This document shows positions 44,515 through 56,121 of a stretch of DNA of 64,000 nt, piece by piece (the stretch's first letter is position 1; every line of letters begins with the position of its first letter). The notes below the pieces were generated by a model. It was not told where the DNA came from. It did not search any database and saw nothing but the letters and a program-made list of their open reading frames with translations. Both the position numbers and the translations under genes were made by a program. This DNA comes from Hericium rajendrae (Eukaryota; Basidiomycota; Agaricomycetes; Russulales; Hericiaceae), in NCBI GenBank assembly GCA_033439255.1, contig JAVRDV010000019.1, positions 124,001 through 188,000 of the forward strand. Direction: 5' to 3'.

Positions 44515-46280
44515 TGTCTGGCAGCTGCTATCAGCCGATGATGACGTGGCAGAGGGTTCACGACGTCTTGCTGGCGGCTGCTATCAGCCGACGGCGCCGT
44601 GGCAGAGGGTTCATGACGTCTTGCTGGCGGCTGCTATCAACCGACGACGACGCGGGGTTGGGTTCACGGCGTCTTGCTGGCGGCTGCTATCAACCGATGG
44701 CGACATGGAGGAGGGTTCACGGCGTCTTGCTGGCGGCTGCTATCAACCGATGGCGACATGGAGGAGGGTTCGCGACGTCTGCTGGCGGCTGCTATCAACC
44801 GACGACGACGCGGGGTTGGGTTCACGGCGTCTTGCTGGCGGCTGCTATCAACCGATGGCGACATGGAGGAGAGCTCACGGCGTCTTGCTGGCGGCTGCTA
44901 TCAGCCGACGGCGACGCGGGGTTGGGTTCGCGGCGTCTTGCTGGCGGCTGCTATCAACCGACGGCGACGTGGGGTTGGGTTCGCGGCGTCTGCTGGCAGC
45001 TGCTATCAGCCGACGACGGCGTCGCAGAGGGCTCACGGCGTCTTGCTGGCGGCTGCTATCAACCGATGGCGACATGGAGGAGGGTTCGCGACGTCTGCTG
45101 GCGGCTGCTATCAACCGACGACGACGCGGGGTTGGGTTCACGGCGTCTTGCTGGCGGCTGCTATCAACCGACGGCGACGTGAGGGAGGGTTCGCGGCGTC
45201 TTGCTGGCGGCTGCTATCAACCGACGGCGACGTGAAGGAGGGTTCGCGGCGTCTGCTGGCAGCTGCTATCAGCCGACGACGGCGTCGCAGAGGGCTCACG
45301 GCGTCTTGCTGGCGGCTGCTATCAGGGTTCGCGGCGTCTGCTGGCGGCTGCTATCAACCGACGGCGACGCGGGGTTGGGTTCACGGCGTCTTGCTGGCGG
45401 CTGCTATCAACCGACGGCGCGTGAGGAGGGTTCGGGTCTTGCTGGCGGCTGCTATCAACCGACGGCGGCGTGAAGGAGGGTTCGCGGCGTCTTGCTGGCG
45501 GCTGCTATCAGACGGCGACGGCGCGTGAGGGTTCACGGCGTCTTGCTGGCGGCTGCTATCAACCGACGGCGCGTGGGGTTGGGTTCGCGGCGTCTTGCTG
45601 GCGGCTGCTATCAACCGACGGCGGCGGCGTCTTGCTGGCGGCTGCTATCAACCGACGGCGGCGTGGGGTTGGGTTCGCGGCGTCTGCTGGCAGCTGCTAT
45701 CAGCCGACGGCGACGCGGGGTTGGGTTCACGGCGTCTTGCTGGCGGCTGCTATCAGCCGACGGCGACGCGGGGTTGGGTTCACGGCGTCTTGCTGGCGGC
45801 TGCTATCAACCGACGGCGACGTGAAGGAGGGTTCGCGGCGTCTTGCTGGCGGCTGCTATCAACCGACGGCGACGTGGGGTTGGGTTCGCGGCGTCTGCTG
45901 GCAGCTGCTATCAGCCGACGACGGCGTCGCAGAGGGCTCACGGCGTCTTGCTGGCGGCTGCTATCAGCCGACGGCGACGCGGGGTTGGGTTCACGGCGGC
46001 GTGCTGGCGGCTGCTATCAACCGACGGCGACGTGAAGGAGGGTTCGCGGCGTCTTGCTGGCGGCTGCTATCAACCGACGGCGACGTGGGGTTGGGTTCGC
46101 GGCGTCTGCTGGCAGCTGCTATCAGCCGACGACGGCGTCGCAGAGGGCTCACGGCGTCTTGCTGGCGGCTGCTATCAACCGACGGCGACGTGGGGTTGGG
46201 TGCGCGGCGTCTGCTGGCGTCTGCTATCAGCTGAGGCCGGCGTGGCAGAGCATTCACGACGTCTGCTGGCGGCCGCTACG
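44515..46280 (+). repeat. 52/53 bp GC-rich minisatellite, array 1
   Basis: The unit has core TTGCTGGCGGCTGCTATCA followed by (A/G)CCGACGGCGACG and a variable half (GTGGGGTTGGGTTC or GTGGCAGAGGGTTC or ATGGAGGAGGGTTC), then GCGGCGTC. Units are 52 or 53 bp depending on one T. From length divided by unit size there are roughly 33 units. All three forward frames stay open because the period is not a multiple of three and the unit lacks stops. I regard these frames as non-coding. Confidence 0.95.
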
Positions 46281-47589
46281 GGTGACGGCGACGTCGCAGG
46301 ATGGCTGTCGTCCGTTCGAAATGCCTATGTTCGCCTCTCGGTTGGTCCGCACCAGGCATGTGTGCTGGTGCTCTGATGGCAGCCGCCGTGGCCCTGATGA
46401 ACCTAAGCACCCACAAAACACCCGTGGTGCCCGTGCCTAGGCCATGCCCGACCAATGCAGGCACAGGATCCTGCAAACACGGTGGCCCCCACCGCAGCTA
46501 GGGCATCTGCGTAATGGAAAGGGTGGGGGGCATGAAATCTGCCACACAGGACGGCGGGCCATCCCTCCTCGGTCCCGCATTCTGCGCAGGTAGGTTTGCC
46601 TCCCCTCCACGCCGCCTACACACAGGTGACCACCCACCCTTCCTCTCCATCCCACTACCGAGTTCTCCCTGCCCCCTCTCCTTTCTTCCCACATATCGCC
46701 CGCCACCCCCCGCTTTTGCTCCCCTCAAGACTCTGTGTGATCCACAACTTCCCGTGCTCCATCTGGGCACATGCAAGCTTCCCGCTATGTTACCCACACC
46801 CTCCTTGGCTCCCGGTACGCCTTCGACACCGGCTTGCGGGCTAGCCACTCCATGCGCCCCTGCTGCAGCCTGCAAAGTCAGCGCTTATCCTGAACAGCGC
46901 CTATCACCCTCAGCGCCAGAAGCGGGCGTCTCATGTCTATGTTCGCCTGCCAGAGGCATGTGCAAACATTCTGCCCCCCCCCCCCCCCAACCCAGGTGGC
47001 GCAGCAACACATAGCAGGTGCCTACGACCCATGCTGGCCATGTGTCAGGTGCCAACAACGTGCGCACACCCCCCGCCAGATGCCAGCAAAGCTCGCAGGG
47101 CCTCAATAGCCCGCCAAGCGATAGCAACGCGCGTGCAGGCTGCCAATGACATGAGCGGGTCATCAAGGACATATACGCGACCCCCCCCCCCCCACCAGCA
47201 CGTGGGCATGCTGTGCGCCAAGCACGCCGGGTCCCGCAGGGCGTGCCAGACGCAGCAACACAAACGGCCTCACCGCCGCCCCAGCAACATGCAGGCAAGT
47301 CTCGACGGTGTGCGCAGGACCTTCAACAGGCTGTCACTTCCATGGGCCCTTGTAGACAGTACTCATGTCATCCCCTCATGTCATACGTTGTGTAATCATT
47401 ATTTGAATGCTATTGACATGCTACCCTTGTGGATGCTATGAGGCGGGCCTGATCATCTCCAGCCAGCAGTCCTTGGCCAAACCCATGTGGCAGCTATCCC
47501 TCTCCTGCCACCTATCTACTTAATTGCCCGCCGGCATTTCTGTTTGCCAGATGTTATTTTTTCCCTGCAGGGCTGACCCTGTTGTCTCT
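46281..47589. other. Flank of array 1; no gene
   Basis: Bases 46360-46440 resemble 51325-51390 beyond array 2, extending the segmental duplication past the array. Pure C tracts lie at 46974-46988 and 47181-47192. Open frames lack motifs. Confidence 0.45.
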
Positions 47590-49633
47590 CCGGCGTCGCT
47601 TAACGTCTGCGACATGGCCGGGGGCTTCTGATCGGATAGCTGGATGTAGGTGACGAGTGAGTGCTTCAAATCAACTATGAACTGCGTGGATACGACTGAC
47701 GCACCTGTCGCTCGTGTTTGTTGCTGACCGCCATGCTCGGCCCAGCCCTCTTTACCCGGCCACGGCTGACCTGAGGGTCACCATCATTGCCTGAACCCTG
47801 TTCGATATCCATTGCGTCCTGCCCATTGGCCCCAAACGTGCCACCTAAAGACACAGTGGCAGGGCTCGTGACAACTGGGCTTAGTTCCTTTGTATGTGCA
47901 GGATCAGAGCAACAGCCGGTGTGATCTTGATTCGTATAAACACACCTTCGCTTCCTGCCCTATATCGGCCATTGCCACGTCGGTTTCTTCCACCGGGGCA
48001 GTGACAGACTCTGCAAGCGTGGGCGCACGCTCCTCACCCGATTTCTCCCCCCTTCCTCCCTCGTCCATCTTATCTTCGTCCCTTTCCTTTGTTGGGGTGG
48101 GCTGCTGTCGCTGGATATCAAAAAGAAGTCTATGGGCATGCCATGACCACTTACCTTGCTGTCACTGTGCCAGCTGTCATCGCTGTCCCAGCCGTCCGAA
48201 TCGCCACCCTGTGTGTCAGACGCGTCACCGTCTAAAAAAAAAAGGGCCGTAAATGTCTGATATGGACATACCTCCCGCCCTGGTTGCAACTGGTTGCCGC
48301 CTGCCTTTGACCGGAGCCCCATCACGTGGGGAAAAAAAGGAAAGATAAAGCATCGCTCACCTCCGTCTCACCCTCTTCTGACTGGCCAGCCCCGCTGCCC
48401 TCGTCTTCCTTCTCTGATTCTGTGCTCTCCTCGCTGCTGCCGTCAACCACGGCATCGTTGTCGATGTCAATTATCTACCGCACAGTGATGAATTTCAACA
48501 TGCAGCACAACAACGCGGGCTTACTGTAGAGTGGGGTGCTGGCGTGCCCCATCCCCGGTGATGCTCCATCCGCAATTGACTGGCCTCTTTCTAAGAAGAG
48601 AGTGAGGATGGATGAAATCGCACGCTCCCCCAACGGCAGCTTACCTCCGCTATCTAATCATTGCCAGATGCATTCATGATAATCAGATCTGTCTCAAAGC
48701 AGAAGAGCCTGAGACTATGGCATTACCTTTCGCACCTCTGCATTTGGCTGCCTCGCGTGTTCAAGAGTCAGTTCCACGAATGGAGGCCAGTCACCACTTT
48801 CTATGTCATCTGACACGTCCACCGGCCCCAGTCTCACTCCCAGCTCCTTGCACGTTCGCACTGCATCTCGATCAAGCACCCAGTTCTGGTCGCGGAACGG
48901 GCAAGAGGAGAATATGGCTATCCTAGCAGCTCGGTGTTTCTCTTCTCCCTGGGCCCACGCCGCCCAGTTGTACTTGTTTTCCAGGTCATCTGCGAGAATC
49001 CTCAGCATATCCCATGCCGTTGCTGCAGCCAAACCACGCACCAAACTTCAGGGGGTCGCCGAGTTTCCTAAGGGCCTCCAATTTTGGCCACTTCGTGACA
49101 TCCTCCTGCACCATAGGGCCCTGGCCATGGTACTGAAGCAAGGCCCATGCATCTAGCAAAGGCCACCTTTCACTGTGGTTCCCAGACCTTCCCTCGACCG
49201 CCAGCATGAGGGTGTTGAAATAGAAGTGATACTGCGCATCCGTGTGGACAAGGTACGTGTCCGCGATGCTGGACTCTACCCTCCCCTTTGCCTTCTCCTC
49301 CTCCAGGGCAACTCGCTGCCAGACGCATTCATTCTGTATTTTGACGAGGAACCGTGCGATGCTAAAATAGCAGGGGGGGATGTCGCCGATCTCGAGCTCG
49401 CCCTTCTTGCGCATGTGAATAAGGCCTGCCTTTCGGTCTACCTCAAAACGAGTTTGGTAGAGGTGGAACTCTTTTGCTTTGTCATTCCCCATTCCTTGCA
49501 CCAACCTATGCGTCCAACGCGGGGCTTTCTTAGGCACCTTCTCCGGCCGGGGGAACAAAAATGTGAGGGAATTCAGATCCTCCTGGCGGACGTACACTTC
49601 CTCCGTGCTGGAAGATGAAGGTTTGGAGGCCAT
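47590..49633 (-). CDS. Uncharacterised family member G
   Basis: Minus strand, start MASKPSSSSTEEVYVRQEDL at 49633 (a further in-frame ATG at 49666). Exon 1 is 49633-49042; a 52 bp intron (48990-49041) leads in phase to DDLENKYNWAAWAQGEEKHR. Downstream exons are acidic or Ser-rich (for example SDGWDSDDSWHSDSK near 48200) and the 3' part repeats the F tail (VSNKHERQ, followed by a fragment related to the F Lys/Arg end). An indel near 47605 disrupts the basic tail relative to F, so the exact stop is uncertain. G is closer to F than to E. Only one copy of the exon triplicated in F is suggested. Function unknown. Confidence 0.6.
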
Positions 49634-50569
49634 GGCTGTTGTAGTCGAGGAGTGATCTGCAATCAATCGATGGCACGGTTTGTTTTGAGGCCTCGGCGCC
49701 TGCTACATATATTCTGCCACTAAAAATGGAAATATGGGTGGAAGCTCGGCGTACACCGGCCCTCGAGCACAGCCACGTGGCTCGCGCTCGCAGATGGCAT
49801 CCCGCCTTGTTACTTTTCCCTGTTGGTCCGCTGACCACCTACCACCTCCACCAAAAACTGCAAGAGATCAACGGTTTATGGGGCACGTCTTTGTGTTTGT
49901 TTGCCACCCCTCGCGCTTTATCACGTGGTATCCAATGCCATCGCGATGTGCCCTTGGTATGTCTTGTGTGCAATTATGTACCAAAACCTCTTCCAATGGA
50001 GTCCATTTCCTCACTGTCTCAGACTCTTTTGAGCGGGAGTCCAAGAATTCTTGCTCGCTGCAGATGATGTTATGGTGGTGCCGCAGATGAAGTCTGGTAG
50101 TTTTGCCATTTGAAACCACATCCTAGGCCACGAGCAACGTCTCCCTTCGTCAACCATGTTTCCGTTCAGGCCACCTCATCGAAAAGGTCACCGGACGGGG
50201 CACCGGAATGTGGCCAAATTCTCCTCTTCTCCTTCGTTCCTGTCCCCTTGCGGCCCTCAGGAACGACTCTTCGCCAAAATCCCATCTCGTAAATTCCGGT
50301 GGCGGCCGGCACAACTTGCGCTGACTTACGCCGCCCAGATGCATACTATCAAGAGATCAAGATCCACTTACTAATGAGCCAATCTCATGGCACGAGTCAA
50401 CGCCGGACCGACATGCGGAGATCGTGGTCACCCGATATAGGTAAATCTGCACAGCCACTGATTGATTGCACTCGCTGGCGGTTCGTCTTTGCTGGCACTG
50501 TCTTCTCTCTTTCCTCCCGCCATCCCTCCTCCTCGACGTCTGCTAGCAGCTGCTACCCTGTCCCCCGCG
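49634..50569. other. Upstream flank of G and duplicated pre-array block
   Basis: Bases 50360-50510 duplicate 44330-44490. No gene supported in the remainder. Confidence 0.5.
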
Positions 50570-51230
50570 ATCTCTGCTGGCGGCTGCTGTCAACCGACGG
50601 TGACGTGGGGTTGGGTTCACGGTGTCTGCTGGCGGCTGCTATCAGCCGAAGGCGACGTGGGGTTGGGTTCACGACGTCTGCTCGCGGCTGCTATCAGCCG
50701 AAGGCGACGTGGGGTTGGGTGCACGGCGTCTTGCTGGCGGCTGCTATCAGCCGACGGCGACGGCGTCTTGCTGGCGGCTGCTATCAACCGACGGCGACGC
50801 GGGGTTGGGTTCGCGGCGTCTGCTGGCGGCTGCTATCAACCGACGGCGACGTGGCAGAGGGTGCACGACGTCTCGCTGGCGGCTGCTATCAACCGACGGC
50901 GACGTGGGGTTGGGTTCGCGGCGTCTACTGGCGGCTGCTATCAGCCGACGGCGACGTGGCAGAGGGTTCGCGGCGTCTGCTGGCGGCTGCTATCAACCGA
51001 CGGCGACGTGGGGTTGGGTTCGCGGCGTCTGCTGGCGGCTGCTATCAGCCGACGGCGACGTGGCAGAGGGTTCGCGGCGTCTGCTGGCGGCTGCTATCAA
51101 CCGACGGCGACGTGGCAGAGGGTGCACGACGTCTTGCTGGCGGCTGCTATCAACCGACGGCGACGTGGGGTTGGGTTCGCGGCGTCTGCTGGCGGCTGCT
51201 ATCAGCCGACGGCGGCGTCGCAGAGGATGG
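50570..51230 (+). repeat. 52/53 bp GC-rich minisatellite, array 2
   Basis: Same unit as array 1, roughly 12-13 units by length. It lies in the same position relative to G as array 1 does to F, so gene plus array was duplicated as a block. The repeat alternates GTGGGGTTGGGTTC and GTGGCAGAGGGT halves. Confidence 0.95.
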
Positions 51231-53502
51231 AAGATGCCTGCTGCGATGGCTGAAGCCTACCCTCACCTCCTGGTCCCTGCGGCTCAAAGGGGACCCCAGT
51301 TCGATGGCTGGCAGGGGCCAGGCCAGCCTGCCGGCGCTCTGATGGGAAGCCACAGCGGCCCTGATGATGCTGAGCACCTGCCCCGAGCCAAACGGCGGAG
51401 GTTTGTTCGCAGGCAGGCTGGAGGGGCAGGTAATCCTACGCCTCATGGGAAGGGTGTAAAAATGGGCCTGTCCCACAGGCCTGGTGGCATCTGCTGGCCG
51501 CCACTCCGGCTGGCGGTGAGGCCACGTAGGGGTTCGGCGGCCCATCCCATCCCCTGTCATACCTGTGGGCAGCCCCTTGCGGCTCATGGCCATGCGGCCG
51601 GGCGATGGGCAGGCTCTACCCTGGCGATGCTGCCCCGGCGACCGCGCCCACTCCCCTCTCTGCCCATTCTTCCTTAGCTCGAACGAAGGCGCGTGGCCAG
51701 AGTTTGAACCCAGCACGCAAACCAAACTACCTGCCCCTCATTCATAAATCTGTGAGCAACGACTTCGAGTACATCGGGGTGTTGAATGGGCGTTGCCATT
51801 TGGAAGGCGCCCGCCCATTTTCTGGCCTGCAGGCCTGCTCTCTGGTCTCTCTGTTTGCCAGTGCAAAAAATCGTTGTCTGAGTGCCTGGCATGTGCCCTG
51901 GAGCTGGCAGCACAAGGTGGCTTTGCCCTGTGGGCAGCTCTGCTGAGTCATCACTGTAGACAGCCATGGCCTGGCGGCAGGCCCCCCCTGCTCCCTCCCA
52001 GGCAGCCAAGGAGCTGGCGCACCGCCAGGACTTCCCACACCCCTCCTCCTGCTCCCGCGGCTCCGCGCAGCCACCTTTCCCTCACCCAGTGCCCTTCAGT
52101 CCGTGTTCGCCAAGGCCTGCTCGCTGCGCTGGTGCTGGCCGAATGCGCTTGGTCAGTTGCAAGAGGCCCCGGGAGTCAGTTGTTGGCAGATTTGGCCGGG
52201 GCAACTGCTGTCGTCTGAGATGCTCCTGTGGCCGGAAAGCTTGTCTTCGCAAGGCACTCGAAGCATTACCGAAGGCAAGGCTGCTGGCCTCCATCAGCCA
52301 GGGGAGTGGCTTCGTGATAGGCCTTGTGAAGGTACTCTTGTGCCCGCCCGGGAATGGGCTCCCTCATCTTGGCCGCAGCTGGTCGATAGCCACGCACAAA
52401 AACGTGCCACGTGTCTCAGGCTTCTTGTGCTCGGTTTGCCAAGACTCGAGTGCCGCCGCCGCCGGCGGAGCCCTTGCTCGGAGTTCGAGTTCAGCTGGAA
52501 GGCCTGACGGTGGCCAACCTGGAGGTCATCGATCATCTTCTGAAATTGGACATTATCATGTGATGTGCCTCTCTTTATAACGCCAGTATCTAGTTTTTCG
52601 TTCGAATTCTCTTTGACAATGCCAGGATCAAGGTTAGCTGAGGATGAATAGTCAGCCGTTGAGGGATCAAAGCTCTGAAGCCAGAGTCGCGCATTACCTC
52701 GCCCATAAGTACCAATAAGAGTGTTGGAGTGCATTCGTGCTCAATACCCGACGGTCTGGTTTGTATGCCAGTGCGATGAGTTGCGCAGTCAGTGAGTAGC
52801 CAGTGCCCAACACGATGACTTCAACATGAGATCACAGTTGACGTCATTCGAAGCAGAAAAGGAAATTTTATCCTAATAAGGCATTTGTTTGTTCGAGGAC
52901 GCTGTGCCTGCACGATTTCACACAGCATTGTGAGACTGGAGAGCCTGCTCTCCGAGCAAGGGATCTCTGGCACGGCTCGGGATGTCGACCACGTGGCTCT
53001 GCCTCGTTGCGTCACAGTCGGATCGACTAGCTTCGGCCTTAATAAACTCCCCAGTTGTCATCAGACATATCACCCATGACAGCCAAGCGTAGGCACGCCA
53101 GTTGATCTCATCGACAGGCTGCCACCGTGGTGGTACCTGCCTATACACCCAGCACTTCTGGGTAGTGATCTCGCACCTTGTCGAAGTCCACGAAGTGGCA
53201 TTTTTTTTTTTTAGAAAAACTCGAATTCATCTTTCATTTACTGACTCTAGGGACCTTTTTTCGAAGTTGAGGCCCATTTTTCGCGAAGACGAGCTTTGGA
53301 TTGGGCGGAGAAACGACGCATCCACCAAAATGCCGACGGATGGGCCCAGCCGCTTCCACAGAAGTGTCACCTCATTTATGAGATCACCTGGAGCCGGCTG
53401 GGAACGAGCCTAGTGCTATTGCAGAAGGCAGGCAGCTGGGAAGCAGGCGTATTCCTAGAAACAGTACGTAAAGATCGACAGATATTTACATAATAGGAGC
53501 TT
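51231..53502. other. Gene-poor interval between array 2 and the TET/JBP gene
   Basis: The first ~200 bp are homologous to the flank of array 1. Several long open frames in GC-rich sequence (51600-52580) have no recognised motif, paralogue or splice logic. Bases 52700-53480 are lower in GC, with nothing recognised. Confidence 0.45.
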
Positions 53503-55179
53503 CTACGGGGAGCCGAAAACTTCACGCTGGTCAGCAGCCAGCTCGTAATAGTTGGAGAAAAGCCGCCTGCACTTCTCACGACGAGCGCCGCTAGGCCCGT
53601 CCACTTCCTCTCTTTCCGCCGGAGTCATTTTGCCGACCGGACGGTTGCCGCAGCACTGCCACTGGATCAGGGCGCCAGGGCAGTACTGGGTAAAAGAATA
53701 CCTGGTTTCACCAGGCTGGATTGGCGTGTTCCCATGCCTCAAACAGGCAGAGGGAATCAGGACGCTGGCGCCCGGGGGGAACTCCACGGCAAAGCCAAGG
53801 TCCCAGAAGACGAGGTGGCCACCTTTCTTTGGGTCGAAGTTCCCCAAAGCCGTAATTTGGCAATATCCGTAAGGGACGTTCTGCGAGTCCACGTGAATGC
53901 AGCATGCAGTGGCGGGCCCCAGGTTGAAGTTGGTGGAGGGGAAGATGCTCTCTTTGAACAGCGGCGTCAGTTTGTAGTCCTCATATATAGGTTTGAGGTG
54001 ATCAGCGTAGTGCTTGTAGACTTTAGGTGCGCAGTATGCCAAGGACTCTGGATGCCAAAATCAGCATAGGCCCACAAACAGGAAAATGAATACTTGCTGC
54101 TTCCATACGCCGCAATTCGCTTGATTGCTGGCGTCGCGACCAGCCGGTCGACCAGCTCCTGGTTCTTCTTCGTATTCTTGCGGTACCCCGGCACCTGCAC
54201 CTCCCTTATCAGCCAGGCGCCTCGTATGGGAAACAACGGGCTTACCGGCCTACTGCTCATGGGGGCGTGCGAAATGCCTGCGGATAGCGCAGCAAAGATG
54301 CCCCGTTTGCCGGACGATTTCAGCCCGGGCTCCAGGTTTCCATCTACACGAACCTGTTCGAGGGCTGTGGCCGCCTCCGCCGCCACTGTTGGCCAACCAG
54401 GGTCATTGGGTTGGCCAAGGAAATGGGCGATCCCATACTTCATGAGGTCAAGCGCCTCCATCGGATAACTTTGAAGAGGGACGCGTGAACAAAAACCGCG
54501 CAGCCAGCATGGACACTTACCGTCCATCCCATGGGATAATATCGAAGCCGAGGTTGTTCAGCTGCTCGATAGACAATGGCCCCGTCCCGATTCTGGCTTG
54601 ACGCTTCCCCACGTATGCATTCTGGGTGGCAGAAAAGTCGCTAGCTTTGCAGTTGACTTCAATAGCTGGAGGCATTGCATGCCTCTCAGCGATTCGGGGC
54701 TTGAGCTTGAAGTCGAAGGCGCTGCAGGCCTCCCTGTTGGCCTCTCGTCTACGGCGACGGCGGTTATCGCTTCCTTTCTCTTTGCCACCACCTTCGTCGA
54801 ACACTGCCTTCGTGGCCCGTTCCTTATCTGCGACTGTTGCTGAAGGTACGGCTTGGGGATCTGCAGGAAGTTGGCCCGGGGAGAGGCTGGTCGGAGGTGG
54901 GAAAGGTGTGGCACTGGCAGCGATGCGTGCAAGCGGGGCAGCTGGGCGCGACATGCCCGTGGAGCCAAGATCCTGGGGCACAGCCGCCGTGTCGATGCTG
55001 CCAAAGCCAGCCTCGCAGCCACTGGCGGACGCCTCCACAGCCACACCTGTCCCTTGGGCGGCAGCTGCCTCACCGCCAGCGCCAGCATCCTGCAGCGCGC
55101 GATCCATCAAAGCGAACAAGCTGGCTTGTGTCTGAATGACCTGCGCTGGGATGTCTCCATCCTTCGTGTGCGTCAGGGC
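53503..55179 (-). CDS. TET/JBP-type 2-oxoglutarate/Fe(II) dioxygenase
   Basis: Minus strand, three exons: about 55179-54530 (Ala/Ser-rich disordered region, an Arg-rich stretch GSDNRRRRRREANRE, then LNNLGFDIIPWDG), about 54478-54090 (PMEALDLMKYGIAHFLGQP to KRIAAYGSSK), and about 54050-53503. The last exon holds the double-stranded beta-helix: CCIHVDSQNVPYGYCQITAL (HxD at about 53887-53895), GGHLVFWDLGFAVEFPPGA, CLRHGNTPI (distal His) and GETRYSFTQY (2OG-binding Arg). All three metal ligands and the Arg are intact. Fungal TET/JBP enzymes oxidise 5-methylcytosine in DNA; substrate here is inferred. A canonical splice from exon 2 to exon 3 is one base out of phase, so an indel or non-canonical site must be checked. 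A further 5' exon near 55230-55437 (MVSDSFCVYVGAG) is possible. Confidence 0.75.
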
Positions 55180-55437
55180 CTGTGGAAAAAAGAGAAAATA
55201 CCTGACATACGGCGCCAGCTATGCCTGCTGAGGCCTGCCCCTGATCTGCGCGGGATCAGACACAGTCAGCACGTAGTTCCATGCAGAAAAAGAGCCGCGT
55301 GCCCTGTCCGATGGTTCCAGACAAAACGCCAGCTGGGCCCTCGTGAGGGCGCGGCAGCCTCCCACCACGACTCCAGCGAATGAGGTCACCGGGCTGCCCG
55401 CTCCAACGTAAACACAAAATGAGTCGCTCACCATAGC

Positions 55438-56121
55438 ATTGGTCCATGCTGGAAAGCAAGAAAGAGGGGGGTCGCTGGGAAGGTTGGCTTTGGAAAGAAG
55501 ATGCCTGCGAGCTACCGTTAAATACCCCATTCAAACGCCACAAGGCCGCAACGGGCGCCGCAGCCTTTTCATCTCCGTGCGGCCACCGCACGGCCAACGT
55601 GCCCGACAGGTGCCCTCTAATTATCCGTTGAAACGTCAAAAGGCAGCCATGGCCCCGGCAGCCTCGCCATCCCCACGCTGATCGCACGACTAACTGCGCG
55701 CCTTGTACGTCATTGCAACGTGTTCGGAGCAGATGCCGGTCACTTGGCAAGGAGCCAAGCAGCTTTCATGCAGACGCCATATGCTGCTTTCAATCGACAA
55801 TTTTCGCATACACGCGGGCCAGCTCGCATCAGAGAGGTTCTCAATCGTCTGACAACCCCGTTTCCAAATTTGGAAATCCCATCCCCGAGAAACAAAGCTC
55901 AATAGATCGGTGAAAATCGATGGGTAGATAGGCAAGCGCTAACGGCCCGATCGATAAACACACAACCCCAAGCCACTGGAAACGTGCCCTGCCAAATTAA
56001 GCTGTTCCAGTTGCCGGAGCACTCGCGTGGCTGGCTGGTGCACGATGCATCGATATCGAGCTTGACCATGCGCAGCAGGGTATGCTGAGAAAGCACGGCC
56101 TGTGTTTCATCTTCTGCTGCC
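55438..56121. promoter_or_regulatory. Divergent intergenic region between the TET/JBP gene and gene J
   Basis: No coding features supported. Both neighbours point outward from this region, so it likely contains both promoters. Confidence 0.3.

Noticed and set aside
44435-46376. Several 200-280 codon frames through the 52/53 bp minisatellite
   Set aside because: Exist in all three forward frames and shift with every 53 bp unit; no splice or start logic.
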